Of a stretch of 64,000 nt of DNA, positions 52,841 through 61,668 are shown piece by piece. The stretch is taken from assembly GCF_000379185.1 (NCBI RefSeq), contig NZ_KB900738.1, forward strand, positions 1-64,000, in the 5' to 3' direction. Source of the DNA: Capnocytophaga cynodegmi DSM 19736. GTDB lineage: Bacteria; Bacteroidota; Bacteroidia; Flavobacteriales; Flavobacteriaceae. How positions within the stretch are numbered: position 1 is the first letter of the stretch; each line of letters begins with the position of its first letter. Position numbers and translations under genes: made by a program. The notes under the pieces were generated by a model, which did no database searches, had not been told where the DNA came from, and saw only the letters and a list, made by a program, of their open reading frames with translations.

Positions 52841-52995
52841 TTTCAATAATAAAAAAGTAAGAAATGATGATAAATAATTAAGATTTTTACCTCCCAAATC
52901 AAAATCTGTCTGCCAAGATATTAATTTTTTTCAGTATTGATTATATTTTTTGAAATTATTTTTAGGATTTTTTTGTAATAGACTATAAATCAAAT

Positions 52996-53026
52996 AAAAA
53001 AAGAAGCCACCCTCACGGATAGCTTC
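52996..53026 (-). terminator. rpmF terminator
   Basis: On the minus strand GAAGCTATCC, loop GTGA, GGGTGGCTTC, then seven T. The stem has two G-T pairs. It ends the yceD-rpmF transcript. Confidence 0.85.
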
Positions 53027-53069
53027 TTCGAGTTTAATTTTAAAAATGTTTATTATGAAATCAAAATCT

Positions 53070-53264
53070 TTATTCGCTTTTTTCAGTGTTATCCACCAAC
53101 ACTTGACCACGATAGTACAATTTTCCTTCGTGCCAGTGAGCTCTGTGATATAAGTGATTTTCACCCGTTGTTGGGTCTTTTGCAATTTGAGGAACTACTG
53201 CTTTATCGTGTGTTCTTCTCTTATCTCTTCTTGTTCTTGACTGTCTTCTCTTAGGATGTGCCAT
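53070..53264 (-). CDS. rpmF: 50S ribosomal protein L32
   Basis: A 64-residue ribosomal protein with the basic N-terminal stretch [19 protein letters not shown] and the late block [15 protein letters not shown]. It lacks the zinc-binding cysteine pairs of some L32 forms, as is usual in this phylum. It follows yceD by 3 nt, the conserved yceD-rpmF order. Confidence 0.96.
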   Translation of the reverse strand: MAHPKRRQSRTRRDKRRTHDKAVVPQIAKDPTTGENHLYHRAHWHEGKLYYRGQVLVDNTEKSE

Positions 53265-53267
53265 TTC

Positions 53268-53810
53268 TTATTTTTCTTTATCAGTTATTATTATTTTTTT
53301 CAAACTTTCCCATCTCGGGTCTATATATTCACTTTCTTCAAGTTCTTCTTTAGGGGTTAACTCCTCTAATTTATCTAAAATATCGGAGTGTAATGTTCCT
53401 TTTTCAACCTCAGGATGAACACGCTTTACTGGTATTGAAAGCACAATAAGTTCATAAATGTATTGGGCTACATTAAGCAAATGTTCTCCGTGTGGCAAAA
53501 TGAGTAGCTCATCATCTTCATCATTGTACTCCTCCCCAAATTTTACCACCAAAAAAAGTTCTCCCTCAACTTTCATATCAAAAGGCTCATTGGATAAATC
53601 ACAATTAACATTCACAACTCCCTCATTTCTAAAATGCAACTCAAGTAAAGTACTTTTTTTATCCAACTCAACAGTTACAATTTGATGAAGATTGTTCACA
53701 TCATCATACCCAAATGAATCCAAGAACTTTTTATCAACCTCATAAACGAATTGATGTTTTCCTTGTTTCAATCCCGCAAAAGAGATATCATATTCCTTTA
53801 ACTTCCTCAT
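53268..53810 (-). CDS. yceD: DUF177 / YceD family protein
   Basis: A 180-residue protein of the YceD (DUF177) family, the near-universal upstream partner of rpmF; members are linked to 23S rRNA accumulation. Features: LKQGKHQFVYEVDKKFLDSF, the beta-rich NCDLSNEPFDMKVEGELFLVVKFGE and the acidic EEYNDEDDELLILPHGEHLLNVAQYIYELIVLS-type core. The C(x)nC cysteines of some YceD proteins are reduced to one. Promoter at 53852-53881. Confidence 0.88.
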   Translation of the reverse strand: MRKLKEYDISFAGLKQGKHQFVYEVDKKFLDSFGYDDVNNLHQIVTVELDKKSTLLELHFRNEGVVNVNCDLSNEPFDMKVEGELFLVVKFGEEYNDEDDELLILPHGEHLLNVAQYIYELIVLSIPVKRVHPEVEKGTLHSDILDKLEELTPKEELEESEYIDPRWESLKKIIITDKEK

Positions 53811-53851
53811 TTCCTACAAGTTTACAAAACCAAATCGTTTTTTAGCGAGTG

Positions 53852-53881
53852 CAAATATACAACTTTATTCTGAATATCAAA
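53852..53881 (-). promoter_or_regulatory. yceD-rpmF promoter
   Basis: On the minus strand -33 TTTG (53881-53878), 18-nt spacer, -7 TATATTTG (53859-53852), followed by CACTCGC, a ribosomal-gene-style initial transcribed sequence very like that at the left edge (GCACCCGC). Confidence 0.7.
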
Positions 53882-53929
53882 TATTTTTGAAAGAAAATTA
53901 CTATTTTTTGGATTTGACTTATTTGATAA

Positions 53930-56527
53930 TTATTTCTCAATCCACTTGATGAGTTCTTGAACTAATACTTCTTGTTGGATAGGCATTGGGGGCTTTGTTG
54001 AAACAATATTTCCCTGTTTATCAATTATCATATACGTGGGAAAACTCTTAACTCCTAAACGACGTTCTAACATACTTTGTTGCTCATCAGGAAGATTGTA
54101 ATGCACTACACTTTCGCCCGTCAGATTATATTGTTTTATAATATTTTTCCAAGAATCTTCTGGGGAACGATTGGCAAAATACATAAATACTACATCTTTT
54201 CCTTTTAATTCTTCTTTTACTTTACCAATATACTTCATTTGTTCACGACAAGGTGCACACCAAGTGCCCCAAAAATCAATGTAAATCACTTTTCCCAGAT
54301 AAGGTTCTGTTAGTTTTTTGAAAAGCTCATCGGCATTTTTAGCATCTTTTAAATGTTCAGTGCGTTTTAATGATTCTGAATATTTAACATCTTGACCTTG
54401 AATAGTATTGTATTTACTTTGTTCATCCTCTAAAATACTCAATATTTCACTACTTTTTATATTCGAAGCGAAAAAATCCCACTCTTTTTGCGTCAAAGAG
54501 CGACTTTCTCCTTCGTAAATGTTATACGCTCTTCCTGCATACATTATTTCCTTAACTTCTGGCGAGACTTTCAATGAATCCAAAGTTGAAAGCTCTCTTT
54601 TTAGCATTGGGATATACACAACTTCATCTTTTATTTTAGGAAATTGCTCAGCAAACAGCTTTTCATATGGTTTTGTAAAAGCAAAAGCATTAAAATCATC
54701 AATATAAGGTTTAAATAAGGCAAAATGATTCGCAAGTGTTGTTGAATCCGCTTTTTGCTGACGTAACTCAAATGTTTTCTGAGCCATTTCTTCTAATTTA
54801 TGTATTGCTATATGTTCTTTTTCAGACAAAGTAACCATTTTATGCTTATCGAAATACTTCATTACCTCCAAATTACCTATAAAATCTGGTTTTAGGAATA
54901 CTTTTTCATTATAATAAGCTGTATAATCATTCAAAAAGGTATTTGATCGCATTAATGTTAATGGTTTCGGCATATTTTGAAATACAGAATCAGCAAGTGC
55001 CATATAATCAGCACTAAAATTACCCTCTTTACTTCTTTCTAAGTCAAATTTTCGTTGCATCATATCTCTTGCCATCACCGTAAGCTTAAACTTCTCAATA
55101 AAATACAAAGTTCTTTTAGAAATTTTATTCAACTCTGAAAACTGTTTTACCACCTTTAATTCATTTCTTAATGCCTCTCTACTTTTGCTTAGAAATACAT
55201 CTGAAGGAAGATTTTTGTCAATATGAGGGAAAAAGTCTGATTTCGCAAAAGAAAAATAGCTTGTGAGTTCCCTATGAAGGCGTGCATTTTTACCCATTTG
55301 CCAAACAATAGCCTCTTTATTACCTCTAAAATCTTTATTTTTATAATCAATATATAAAAAATATTCTTCTCCAGGTTCAACTACATCAGGCAAATAAGTT
55401 CTCCCCCAATCCATCAAAATAAATGAAGTGTTCAATACTTCAAAAGTGATTGAAAAACAACCATTTTTATCAATATCAGCAAAAAATTCATCCTCTTCAT
55501 CTGTAATTAAATTCGGAATAGTTATTTTAAAAGGCTTTTTATGAGGCATATTCTGTAAAAACCCTCTAATCGTTACTTTTTCTTTTTTGTAATTGTTATT
55601 CAAAAACGATCGATTATCCTCTGTTAAATACGGTTGAGGACGATTTTCGTATTTTAAATCTATTTTTTGATTCCCATCAAGAAGCGTAAGTTCATTTTTG
55701 TCTTTTCCTATAAAAGAACACGTTATCGTTTGCTTTTTATCTTCTTGTGATAAAGTAATTTGATATGTATTTTCGTCTTTCTTACTATACTGATATGTCC
55801 AAGCTTCATTTTTATACACAACTATCTTATCAAAGAAACCAATGACCCATTCATTGGTCGTAGGGTTGCACCACGTTCCGTAAAGATAGTTCGACTGAAT
55901 TTTTTCCCCTATTTTATATATTTCATCATTGTTTTCAGTTCTGAATTTTATGTTATTATCAGAATGTGTAATATACACCATCTTGAAAGAATTATTATAT
56001 TCAATCAAAGCACGATATTCCTTATCCAAGTATTTTCCTAACCAATGTATTTTCCAATCAGCATTATTCCAATGAAGTTTATTTTTTGTAATAGAAAGCT
56101 GTTTTCGAGGATTGTTTTCCCCTGTCCAGATTCCTTTAATTACTTTTTTATAATTTGAAGGTTTTAATAAAACAATATCAGGGTCAGCATTGTATTTTGT
56201 ACACTCAAATTCTTTGTTGCCAAAAACGAACTTTGCCTTATCTTGTTCTATTAAAGTTATACTTGCATCTAAAAATCTCCCATAAGCATTTAAAACTAAT
56301 TCATACCTATTATCTTTTTGCTTTATACTTTCTATTAGAACAAGATTATAAAGCACTTCCACATAATTTTTACCTATGTGAATTCCATTCCAATCACCTT
56401 TCTTTTCCACTTGAAATTTCCAAAATCCGTGAAGATTTTCAGGAATTTCATTCAGAGATTGTGCTTTTATATTACATTGAAAAATGAAACATAAAAGCAT
56501 TGTTTTAATTAAAAATAAGTGTTTCAT
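53930..56527 (-). CDS. Very large secreted TlpA-like thioredoxin-fold protein
   Basis: An 865-residue exported protein, an enlarged cousin of the one at 15145-17214. Signal peptide about 1-22 (MKHLFLIKTMLLCFIFQCNIKA). Residues about 25-300 look like beta-rich lipocalin-like repeats (GNxxWNG-type turns, NPTTNEWVIGFFDK), 310-420 a second beta region, 425-690 helical, and the final ~150 a TlpA thioredoxin domain with WGTWCAPC (Cys757, Cys760) and the cis-proline KSFPTYMII. The likely role is a periplasmic disulfide reductase with an unknown partner; the N-terminal part is unrecognised. Confidence 0.83.
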   Translation of the reverse strand: MKHLFLIKTMLLCFIFQCNIKAQSLNEIPENLHGFWKFQVEKKGDWNGIHIGKNYVEVLYNLVLIESIKQKDNRYELVLNAYGRFLDASITLIEQDKAKFVFGNKEFECTKYNADPDIVLLKPSNYKKVIKGIWTGENNPRKQLSITKNKLHWNNADWKIHWLGKYLDKEYRALIEYNNSFKMVYITHSDNNIKFRTENNDEIYKIGEKIQSNYLYGTWCNPTTNEWVIGFFDKIVVYKNEAWTYQYSKKDENTYQITLSQEDKKQTITCSFIGKDKNELTLLDGNQKIDLKYENRPQPYLTEDNRSFLNNNYKKEKVTIRGFLQNMPHKKPFKITIPNLITDEEDEFFADIDKNGCFSITFEVLNTSFILMDWGRTYLPDVVEPGEEYFLYIDYKNKDFRGNKEAIVWQMGKNARLHRELTSYFSFAKSDFFPHIDKNLPSDVFLSKSREALRNELKVVKQFSELNKISKRTLYFIEKFKLTVMARDMMQRKFDLERSKEGNFSADYMALADSVFQNMPKPLTLMRSNTFLNDYTAYYNEKVFLKPDFIGNLEVMKYFDKHKMVTLSEKEHIAIHKLEEMAQKTFELRQQKADSTTLANHFALFKPYIDDFNAFAFTKPYEKLFAEQFPKIKDEVVYIPMLKRELSTLDSLKVSPEVKEIMYAGRAYNIYEGESRSLTQKEWDFFASNIKSSEILSILEDEQSKYNTIQGQDVKYSESLKRTEHLKDAKNADELFKKLTEPYLGKVIYIDFWGTWCAPCREQMKYIGKVKEELKGKDVVFMYFANRSPEDSWKNIIKQYNLTGESVVHYNLPDEQQSMLERRLGVKSFPTYMIIDKQGNIVSTKPPMPIQQEVLVQELIKWIEK

Positions 56528-56760
56528 AATTTAATTTTTTATTTTATTGATTAATTTAATCCTTAAATTCAGAAAAATTATTTTATTTCATTCGTAGTAT
56601 ATTTAAAGAAAACATCTTTTTAATCGTGAAATAAAATTAATAACTTTTGACATTGTTCTATCTTAATTTATACTAAATAAGAATATCTTATTTGTTATTT
56701 TGAAATAAATCAGATGATTTTTGTATAAGTAGCTTATTTTTATTTATAATTAAGAAAGAG

Positions 56761-57510
56761 TTATTCAAATTTTATATTATCTTTTTTACTATTATAGTAA
56801 TCTATTTTGGTTTCTTTGCTTATATTTCCTAAAATATCCTTATAAATAGCTTTTGAAGAGAATATCGAGTTTCCTTTAATATCGACTTTAATCGTGTCGC
56901 TTGTTATTTCATTTAATATAAATTCGCTATCTATCCCATTTAGGATTATTTTTTGATAAGACATTTCATTTTTAACATTATGATATTTATAATCTTCTCC
57001 ACTAAAGTCATATACATCAAAATAAATTCTACTTTTATTTAAATTAAATGTTGTAGTTGTTTTATTTCTGTATTTTGAAAGTGTATTAACTCTAAGCCAT
57101 ACATTATCAAGGGATACTGATTCTAAAACAGGAGAATGAATACCAATAAAATGTAAATTTTTCCAATTACCTCCTATATTTTTATCAATTTTAAGTGTTA
57201 ATGTATCGTTATTTGAAGTAAATGATATGCTTTCTTTATTCAAACTATTATCAATAAATGCATACGAAGTATCTTTATATACAAATAAAATTTCACCAAT
57301 GCTATCTAACATTCCTCCTTCTCCTGTTATTTTTAAATGTTTAAAGTCAGGAAGTTTTTTTATCTCTAACGAATCTTTCACATAGCTCCATCTATACTTC
57401 ACAGAAGGTTTTTTTACTTCTTTCATTGATTTTATAATGAAAAATTCTACTATTGGAAATATAATAATTATTGAGAAAGCCAATAATAATAATTTATTAC
57501 TTGTTTTCAT
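56761..57510 (-). CDS. Hypothetical membrane-anchored protein (last gene of ABC operon)
   Basis: A 249-residue protein: one N-terminal membrane segment (about 6-26) and an extracytoplasmic beta-rich domain with the pattern LPDFKHLKITG, LTLKIDKN, LESVSLDNVWLRV and LNKSRIYFDV, recalling auto-transporter-adhesin-like (GIN/DUF2807) repeats, though too weakly to name. It overlaps the gntR gene by 14 bp, so it belongs to the ABC operon and may sense or scaffold at the envelope. Confidence 0.55.
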   Translation of the reverse strand: MKTSNKLLLLAFSIIIIFPIVEFFIIKSMKEVKKPSVKYRWSYVKDSLEIKKLPDFKHLKITGEGGMLDSIGEILFVYKDTSYAFIDNSLNKESISFTSNNDTLTLKIDKNIGGNWKNLHFIGIHSPVLESVSLDNVWLRVNTLSKYRNKTTTTFNLNKSRIYFDVYDFSGEDYKYHNVKNEMSYQKIILNGIDSEFILNEITSDTIKVDIKGNSIFSSKAIYKDILGNISKETKIDYYNSKKDNIKFE

Positions 57511-57895
57511 TCTGTTTTTGATTTAAATTGTTTTTAAAATTTTCGTAATGTTGTTGTAATTCATCAAGTTCAATACCTAATACATAAAGCGTATTGAATA
57601 AAACAGGAAGTTCGTTTTGTAAAAATTCTTGTTGGCGGTATTTTCGTGCTTGTTCTATTCCATTTTTTTCCACAAAATACCCAATTCCACGTTTGTCAAT
57701 GATAATTCCATTATTTTTTAAGAACTCATAACTTCGGGCTATCGTATTCGGATTGACACTAACCTGTATTGCCAATTCACGAACACTTGGTATTTTAGTT
57801 TCGGGCTGCCATTCATCTAATAATATCTTTTGGCAAACAAAATCAACGATTTGAAGGTAAATGGCTTGACCATTATTTTTAATTTCCATAGTCAT
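57497..57895 (-). CDS. GntR-family (YtrA-type) transcriptional regulator
   Basis: A 132-residue regulator with an N-terminal winged helix (AIYLQIVDFVCQKILLDEWQ, IPSVRELAIQVSVNPNTIARSYEFLKNNG) and a short helical C-terminus, the YtrA subfamily. It overlaps the permease stop by 4 nt (ATGA) and is co-transcribed with the ABC transporter it presumably represses. The palindromes at 59528-59563, overlapping the operon's -7 box, are its probable operator. Confidence 0.9.
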   Translation of the reverse strand: MTMEIKNNGQAIYLQIVDFVCQKILLDEWQPETKIPSVRELAIQVSVNPNTIARSYEFLKNNGIIIDKRGIGYFVEKNGIEQARKYRQQEFLQNELPVLFNTLYVLGIELDELQQHYENFKNNLNQKQNENK

Positions 57896-58668
57896 CGTGC
57901 TTCTTTTTCTTTAAATTTAAAATAAGAAACCATATAAAATAGTAAAGGAAGCCCTACTACAAACAAATTACTCTTCAAAATATAAAAAGCATAAGATGCT
58001 TTATAATAAACTTCATAAGAACCGTATGAATCTATTGTTATTCTATCTGTAACAAAGAAAATATCTTCTCTGCCTAAAATACCTGTAAGATAAAGATTAA
58101 AGATTATAAATAAAAATATACTTAACGAAACTGCTAAAAGGGATTTTAAAAAGGTAAAACGTTTAAATGTAAGTATTGATGAATAGAAAAAAGATTGTAT
58201 CATAAAATAAGTAATAATAGATGCGACAATAAAACCTTCCAACGAATCTTTATCAAAAACACTATAAGGTTCTATGCTAATATTATTTTTTTCTATTATA
58301 AAAATACCTATTTTATACATCAGAAAGAATAATAACGAATAAGATATCAAATGAAAAACAGTATATATAATAAATTTGACTAACCACTTTTGAAAAATAC
58401 TTGCCGGAAGGCTTATTTCTGCAATAATTTTGTTTTTCTTTTCTACAAAACGAAATGCCAAATAAGAAGATAAGATTCCAATAATTAAAATTGTAAAGGG
58501 ATATATTGATATAAAATTTACTTCATAAAAAACTTCTTCTTTTGCTCTTATAAAATAAGAATATGCCATAATAGCAGGTACTATTAAGGTTGTAGCAATG
58601 AAAATATAAGTCAAATTCTTTGCATTTTCATTTAATTCTTTCTTAAATAACTTGTAAAATTGTTTCAT
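57892..58668 (-). CDS. ABC transporter permease-like membrane protein
   Basis: A 258-residue integral membrane protein with about six hydrophobic segments (near 20-38, 52-70, 95-118, 145-165, 175-200, 228-246). It has no strong sequence motif, but its overlap (ATGA, 58665-58668) with the upstream ATPase and its size fit an ABC-2-type permease of YtrA-regulated exporters. Substrate unknown. Confidence 0.75.
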   Translation of the reverse strand: MKQFYKLFKKELNENAKNLTYIFIATTLIVPAIMAYSYFIRAKEEVFYEVNFISIYPFTILIIGILSSYLAFRFVEKKNKIIAEISLPASIFQKWLVKFIIYTVFHLISYSLLFFLMYKIGIFIIEKNNISIEPYSVFDKDSLEGFIVASIITYFMIQSFFYSSILTFKRFTFLKSLLAVSLSIFLFIIFNLYLTGILGREDIFFVTDRITIDSYGSYEVYYKASYAFYILKSNLFVVGLPLLFYMVSYFKFKEKEAR

Positions 58669-59513
58669 ATTTTTGTAGCATTAGAGTTAAACCAATCATT
58701 TATCTTTTTAGGATTTGAAATAACAGCTTTATAAAGCAATTCCAAATCTACTCTGTTTTCAATATCATCTTCATTGGGCAAAACGAGGATATTTCCAAAG
58801 AAATTTTCCTCGGCATAGAAGGCTTTTTCCATTTCTGATTTTTCGGAAGCTATTTTGAATGCTAATCGCCTCGAAATTTGCTCCATAGATTCGTTAAAGA
58901 GTACATTTTTTTCATCTAAAACAATCACTCGATCGATGAGGCTTTCCAAATCCTTCGCCTGATGCGTACTGATGACAAAAGAACGCTCATCACCCATTAT
59001 TTCAGCCATAATTTTCCGGAATTGGGTTTTTCCCATAATGTCGAGTCCATTAGTAGGCTCATCCATAAGTACTACTGAGGTATTTGTAGCTAAAGCAAGA
59101 GCAACGAGTACTTTTTTTCTTTGTCCGTAACTCAATTGGTGAAGTTTTGCATTTTTTTGGATTTCAAATCCTTCTAAAAATCTATGGAATTGCTCTAAGC
59201 TAAATTTCGGATAAAAACACGATAGCCTTTGTTGGTATTTTTCCACCGAGGTATCAGGCAGATAAACCTCATCAGGGATTACAAAAATTTCTTGTAAAAA
59301 GCTCGTTTTTCGCTCCTTTGGAACAAATCCTAAAACTTGAATTGTCCCTCGATTAGGGAAAAGCAACCCTGCGATGTTGTACAAAAACGTGGTTTTCCCT
59401 ACTCCATTTTTCCCAAACAAACCACAGATTTGTCCTCGCTCAATATGCAAATTCAAATCTGTAAAGATGGTTTTCTTACGAAAAGAAAAATCTAAATTTT
59501 TAACCGTTATCAT
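58665..59513 (-). CDS. ABC transporter ATP-binding protein
   Basis: A 282-residue ATPase. Walker A GLFGKNGVGKTTF (about 33-45), signature LSYGQRKKV (about 128-136) in place of the canonical LSGGQ, Walker B VVLMDEPTNGLD (about 150-161) and the H-loop STHQAKDLESL. The C-terminal ~70 residues lack a recognisable domain. First gene of ATPase-permease-gntR-hypothetical, on an operator-controlled promoter (59528-59582). Confidence 0.93.
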   Translation of the reverse strand: MITVKNLDFSFRKKTIFTDLNLHIERGQICGLFGKNGVGKTTFLYNIAGLLFPNRGTIQVLGFVPKERKTSFLQEIFVIPDEVYLPDTSVEKYQQRLSCFYPKFSLEQFHRFLEGFEIQKNAKLHQLSYGQRKKVLVALALATNTSVVLMDEPTNGLDIMGKTQFRKIMAEIMGDERSFVISTHQAKDLESLIDRVIVLDEKNVLFNESMEQISRRLAFKIASEKSEMEKAFYAEENFFGNILVLPNEDDIENRVDLELLYKAVISNPKKINDWFNSNATKI

Positions 59514-59527
59514 AAAAAAGTGTTTTG

Positions 59528-59582
59528 GTGTATTACTTTACTATTACACTGCAAAAGTAATACAAAAAATCATACCTACAAA
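59528..59582 (-). promoter_or_regulatory. ABC operon promoter with GntR operator palindromes
   Basis: On the minus strand -33 TTTG (59582-59579), 19-nt spacer, -7 TACTTTTG (59559-59552). Overlapping the -7 box, GTATTACTTT (59530-59539) and AAAGTAATAC (59554-59563) form a perfect 10-bp inverted repeat, and GTGTA (59528) with TACAC (59545-59549) forms another. Such an arrangement suits autorepression by the operon's own GntR regulator. Confidence 0.7.
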
Positions 59583-59871
59583 TTTTTGAGTAAAAAAATA
59601 GTTTTTATTCGCTTCCAACACCTCGAACAGAAAGATTATCAGCATATTATTTTCTACAAAGGTTAAAAAATAATTCAATAAATTTCATTTCAAATTTTAA
59701 CTCATTTAACTTTTGTTTTGCATCAAACAAAAACATCAAACAACTAAAAACTAAACAGTTAAACAAAAACACGCAAACAATTTAAGATTAATTTTACGAA
59801 AAATTTAACTAAATACTTAATTATGAATGTTTTGGTTGTTACATTCCAAAAGAAAAAACTTATCAACAATG
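59583..59871. other. AT-rich gap before mraZ
   Basis: No gene is supported. It contains CAAAC-rich, T-poor sequence (about 59715-59785) with no perfect repeat unit and a scatter of TAA/TTA; I see no terminator, tRNA or conserved element. It separates the divergent ABC and mraZ promoters. Confidence 0.5.
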
Positions 59872-59913
59872 TGGGAAAAAGTGGTAGAATGTGGGATTTT
59901 TTTTCTACTTTTG
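59872..59913 (+). promoter_or_regulatory. MraZ boxes and mraZ promoter
   Basis: Three direct repeats, TGGGA (59872-59876), TGGTA (59882-59886) and TGGGA (59892-59896), are spaced by exactly 5 nt, the layout of MraZ-binding sites in E. coli and others. A -7 TACTTTTG follows at 59906-59913; the -33 position falls within the boxes. MraZ binding here would block its own operon. Confidence 0.8.
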
Positions 59914-59941
59914 TCCTGTGATTATTTAGAAATGTATTACA

Positions 59942-60397
59942 GTGGGAATTCTTATAGGCACATACGAATGTAAAATAGACGCAAAGGGACGGATAACACT
60001 TCCAGCTCCTCTCAAAAAACAATTGGGAGATTTGGAAGCGGGGTTCGTACTTAAACGCTCTGATTTTCAAAGATGTATAGACTTTTATACAATGACCGAA
60101 TGGAATTTGGAAATGCAAAAAGTAAATAGCCTAAACAGATACGTAAAAGAGAATAATGATTTCATCAGAAAGTTTATGTCAGGTGTAAAACTCATTGAAA
60201 TAGACTCTGTTGGAAGAATGTTAATTCCGAAGGATTTACTGGAATACGCACAAATTGACAAAGAAATCGTTATGTCAGCATTAGGAAACCGAGTTGAAAT
60301 TTGGGACAAAATAGCTTATGAAAAAGCCATTTATACAAGTCCAGAGGATTTCTCGGCATTGGCTGAAAAAGTTATGGGAGGCTTAGGAAATGATTAA
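59942..60397 (+). CDS. mraZ: Transcriptional regulator MraZ
   Basis: A 151-residue DNA-binding autorepressor of the dcw cluster. The two tandem SpoVT-AbrB-like halves carry the conserved DAKGRITLPAPLKKQL (N-terminal, about 13-28) and DSVGRMLIPKDLLEYA (C-terminal, about 88-103). The start is GTG (59942), 28 nt after the -7 box. It overlaps rsmH by 8 nt. Three MraZ boxes are just upstream. Confidence 0.95.
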   Translation: MGILIGTYECKIDAKGRITLPAPLKKQLGDLEAGFVLKRSDFQRCIDFYTMTEWNLEMQKVNSLNRYVKENNDFIRKFMSGVKLIEIDSVGRMLIPKDLLEYAQIDKEIVMSALGNRVEIWDKIAYEKAIYTSPEDFSALAEKVMGGLGND

Positions 60398-61298
60398 TAC
60401 AGAAGGATATCACAAACCTGTACTACTTACAGAAAGTATTGATGGGCTGTCAATTAAGAAAGATGGAATCTATGTAGATGTTACTTTTGGAGGTGGCGGA
60501 CATTCGCGTGAAATCTTAAATCAACTGGGTGAAAACGGACGATTATACGCCTTTGACCAAGATGCCGATGCTGCTAACAATGTTATTGATGACGAGCGTT
60601 TTACACTTATAAATCAGAATTTCAGATACATAAAACGATTTTTGAAATTCTATGGAGTTAAAAAAGTAGATGGTATTTTAGGGGATTTTGGAGTTTCATC
60701 TCATCAGTTTGATGTTCCCGAGCGAGGATTTTCAACACGTTTTGACGGCGTTTTAGATATGCGAATGAACCAAAATGCGACAATTTCGGCTCAAAACATA
60801 CTGAACGAATATTCTGAAAGCGAATTAGTTATTCTATTTTCAAAATATGGAGAGCTGAAAAATGCTAAAGCTATTGCCAAAGCCATTGTTACCGCTCGTG
60901 TAGAACAAAAAATAGTTACTGGCAATCAATTACAGCAAATTCTAAAGCCTTTCTTGCAGAAATTTAAAGAAAATAAAACTCTCGCTCAAATCTATCAAGC
61001 CATTCGCATTGAAGTAAATGAGGAAATACAGGTTTTGGAAGAATTCTTATTACAACTTCCTGATATTGTGAAAACAGGCGGACGTATTAGCCTCATCAGT
61101 TATCATTCGTTAGAAGACCGATTGGTAAAACGTTTCATTCGTGATGGGCAATTTGAAGGAAGTCCCGAGAAAGATTTTTACGGCAATGTTGCTGTTCCTT
61201 TTAAAAAAGTAGGCGGATTAATCGTCCCGACAGAGAGCGAAATTGCTGAAAATAGCCGTGCCAGAAGTGCTAAACTCCGAATAGCTGAAAGACAATAA
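60390..61298 (+). CDS. rsmH: 16S rRNA m4C1402 methyltransferase
   Basis: RsmH (MraW) methylates C1402 of 16S rRNA in the decoding site. The 302-residue protein shows HKPVLLTESIDGLSI, the SAM motif VDVTFGGGGHSREIL, LGDFGVSSHQFDVPERGFS and ISYHSLEDRLVKRF, a set diagnostic of the family. It overlaps mraZ by 8 nt and precedes ftsL by 3 nt. Confidence 0.97.
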   Translation: MINTEGYHKPVLLTESIDGLSIKKDGIYVDVTFGGGGHSREILNQLGENGRLYAFDQDADAANNVIDDERFTLINQNFRYIKRFLKFYGVKKVDGILGDFGVSSHQFDVPERGFSTRFDGVLDMRMNQNATISAQNILNEYSESELVILFSKYGELKNAKAIAKAIVTARVEQKIVTGNQLQQILKPFLQKFKENKTLAQIYQAIRIEVNEEIQVLEEFLLQLPDIVKTGGRISLISYHSLEDRLVKRFIRDGQFEGSPEKDFYGNVAVPFKKVGGLIVPTESEIAENSRARSAKLRIAERQ

Positions 61299-61301
61299 AA
61301 A

Positions 61302-61631
61302 ATGGGAAAAGCTACAAATGAAATAAAAAATATCCTCAGAGGAAAGTTTTTGGTGGAAGGCAAAGAAGCTACCAAGAATTGGACGTTCATCGCTTTTCTG
61401 TTTGTTTTAGGAGTAGTTATGATTACAAGTTCTCATAATGCAGATAATAAAGTACATCAAATTGCAAAACTCAATGAAGAGGTAAATGAACTGAAAAGTC
61501 AATTTGTTGATGTTCGTTCACAATTGCAAAAGGTAAAATTAGAGTCTTCATTACTTAACAAACTTAAAAACAAAGGATTAAAACAACCTGAAAAACCACC
61601 TCAAAAAATAAAAGTAATTATTAAAGAATAA
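61302..61631 (+). CDS. ftsL: Cell-division protein FtsL-like
   Basis: A 109-residue bitopic membrane protein: cytosolic N-terminus (about 1-25), one membrane helix (FIAFLFVLGVVMITS, about 29-45) and a periplasmic leucine-rich coiled coil (about 50-90). It sits between rsmH and ftsI, the FtsL position, and probably links to FtsB/FtsQ in the divisome. Sequence similarity in this family is low, so the name rests on topology and position. Confidence 0.85.
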   Translation: MGKATNEIKNILRGKFLVEGKEATKNWTFIAFLFVLGVVMITSSHNADNKVHQIAKLNEEVNELKSQFVDVRSQLQKVKLESSLLNKLKNKGLKQPEKPPQKIKVIIKE

Positions 61632-61668
61632 CATTTGAAATTTTAAACCAAACTTAATTCATACAAAA

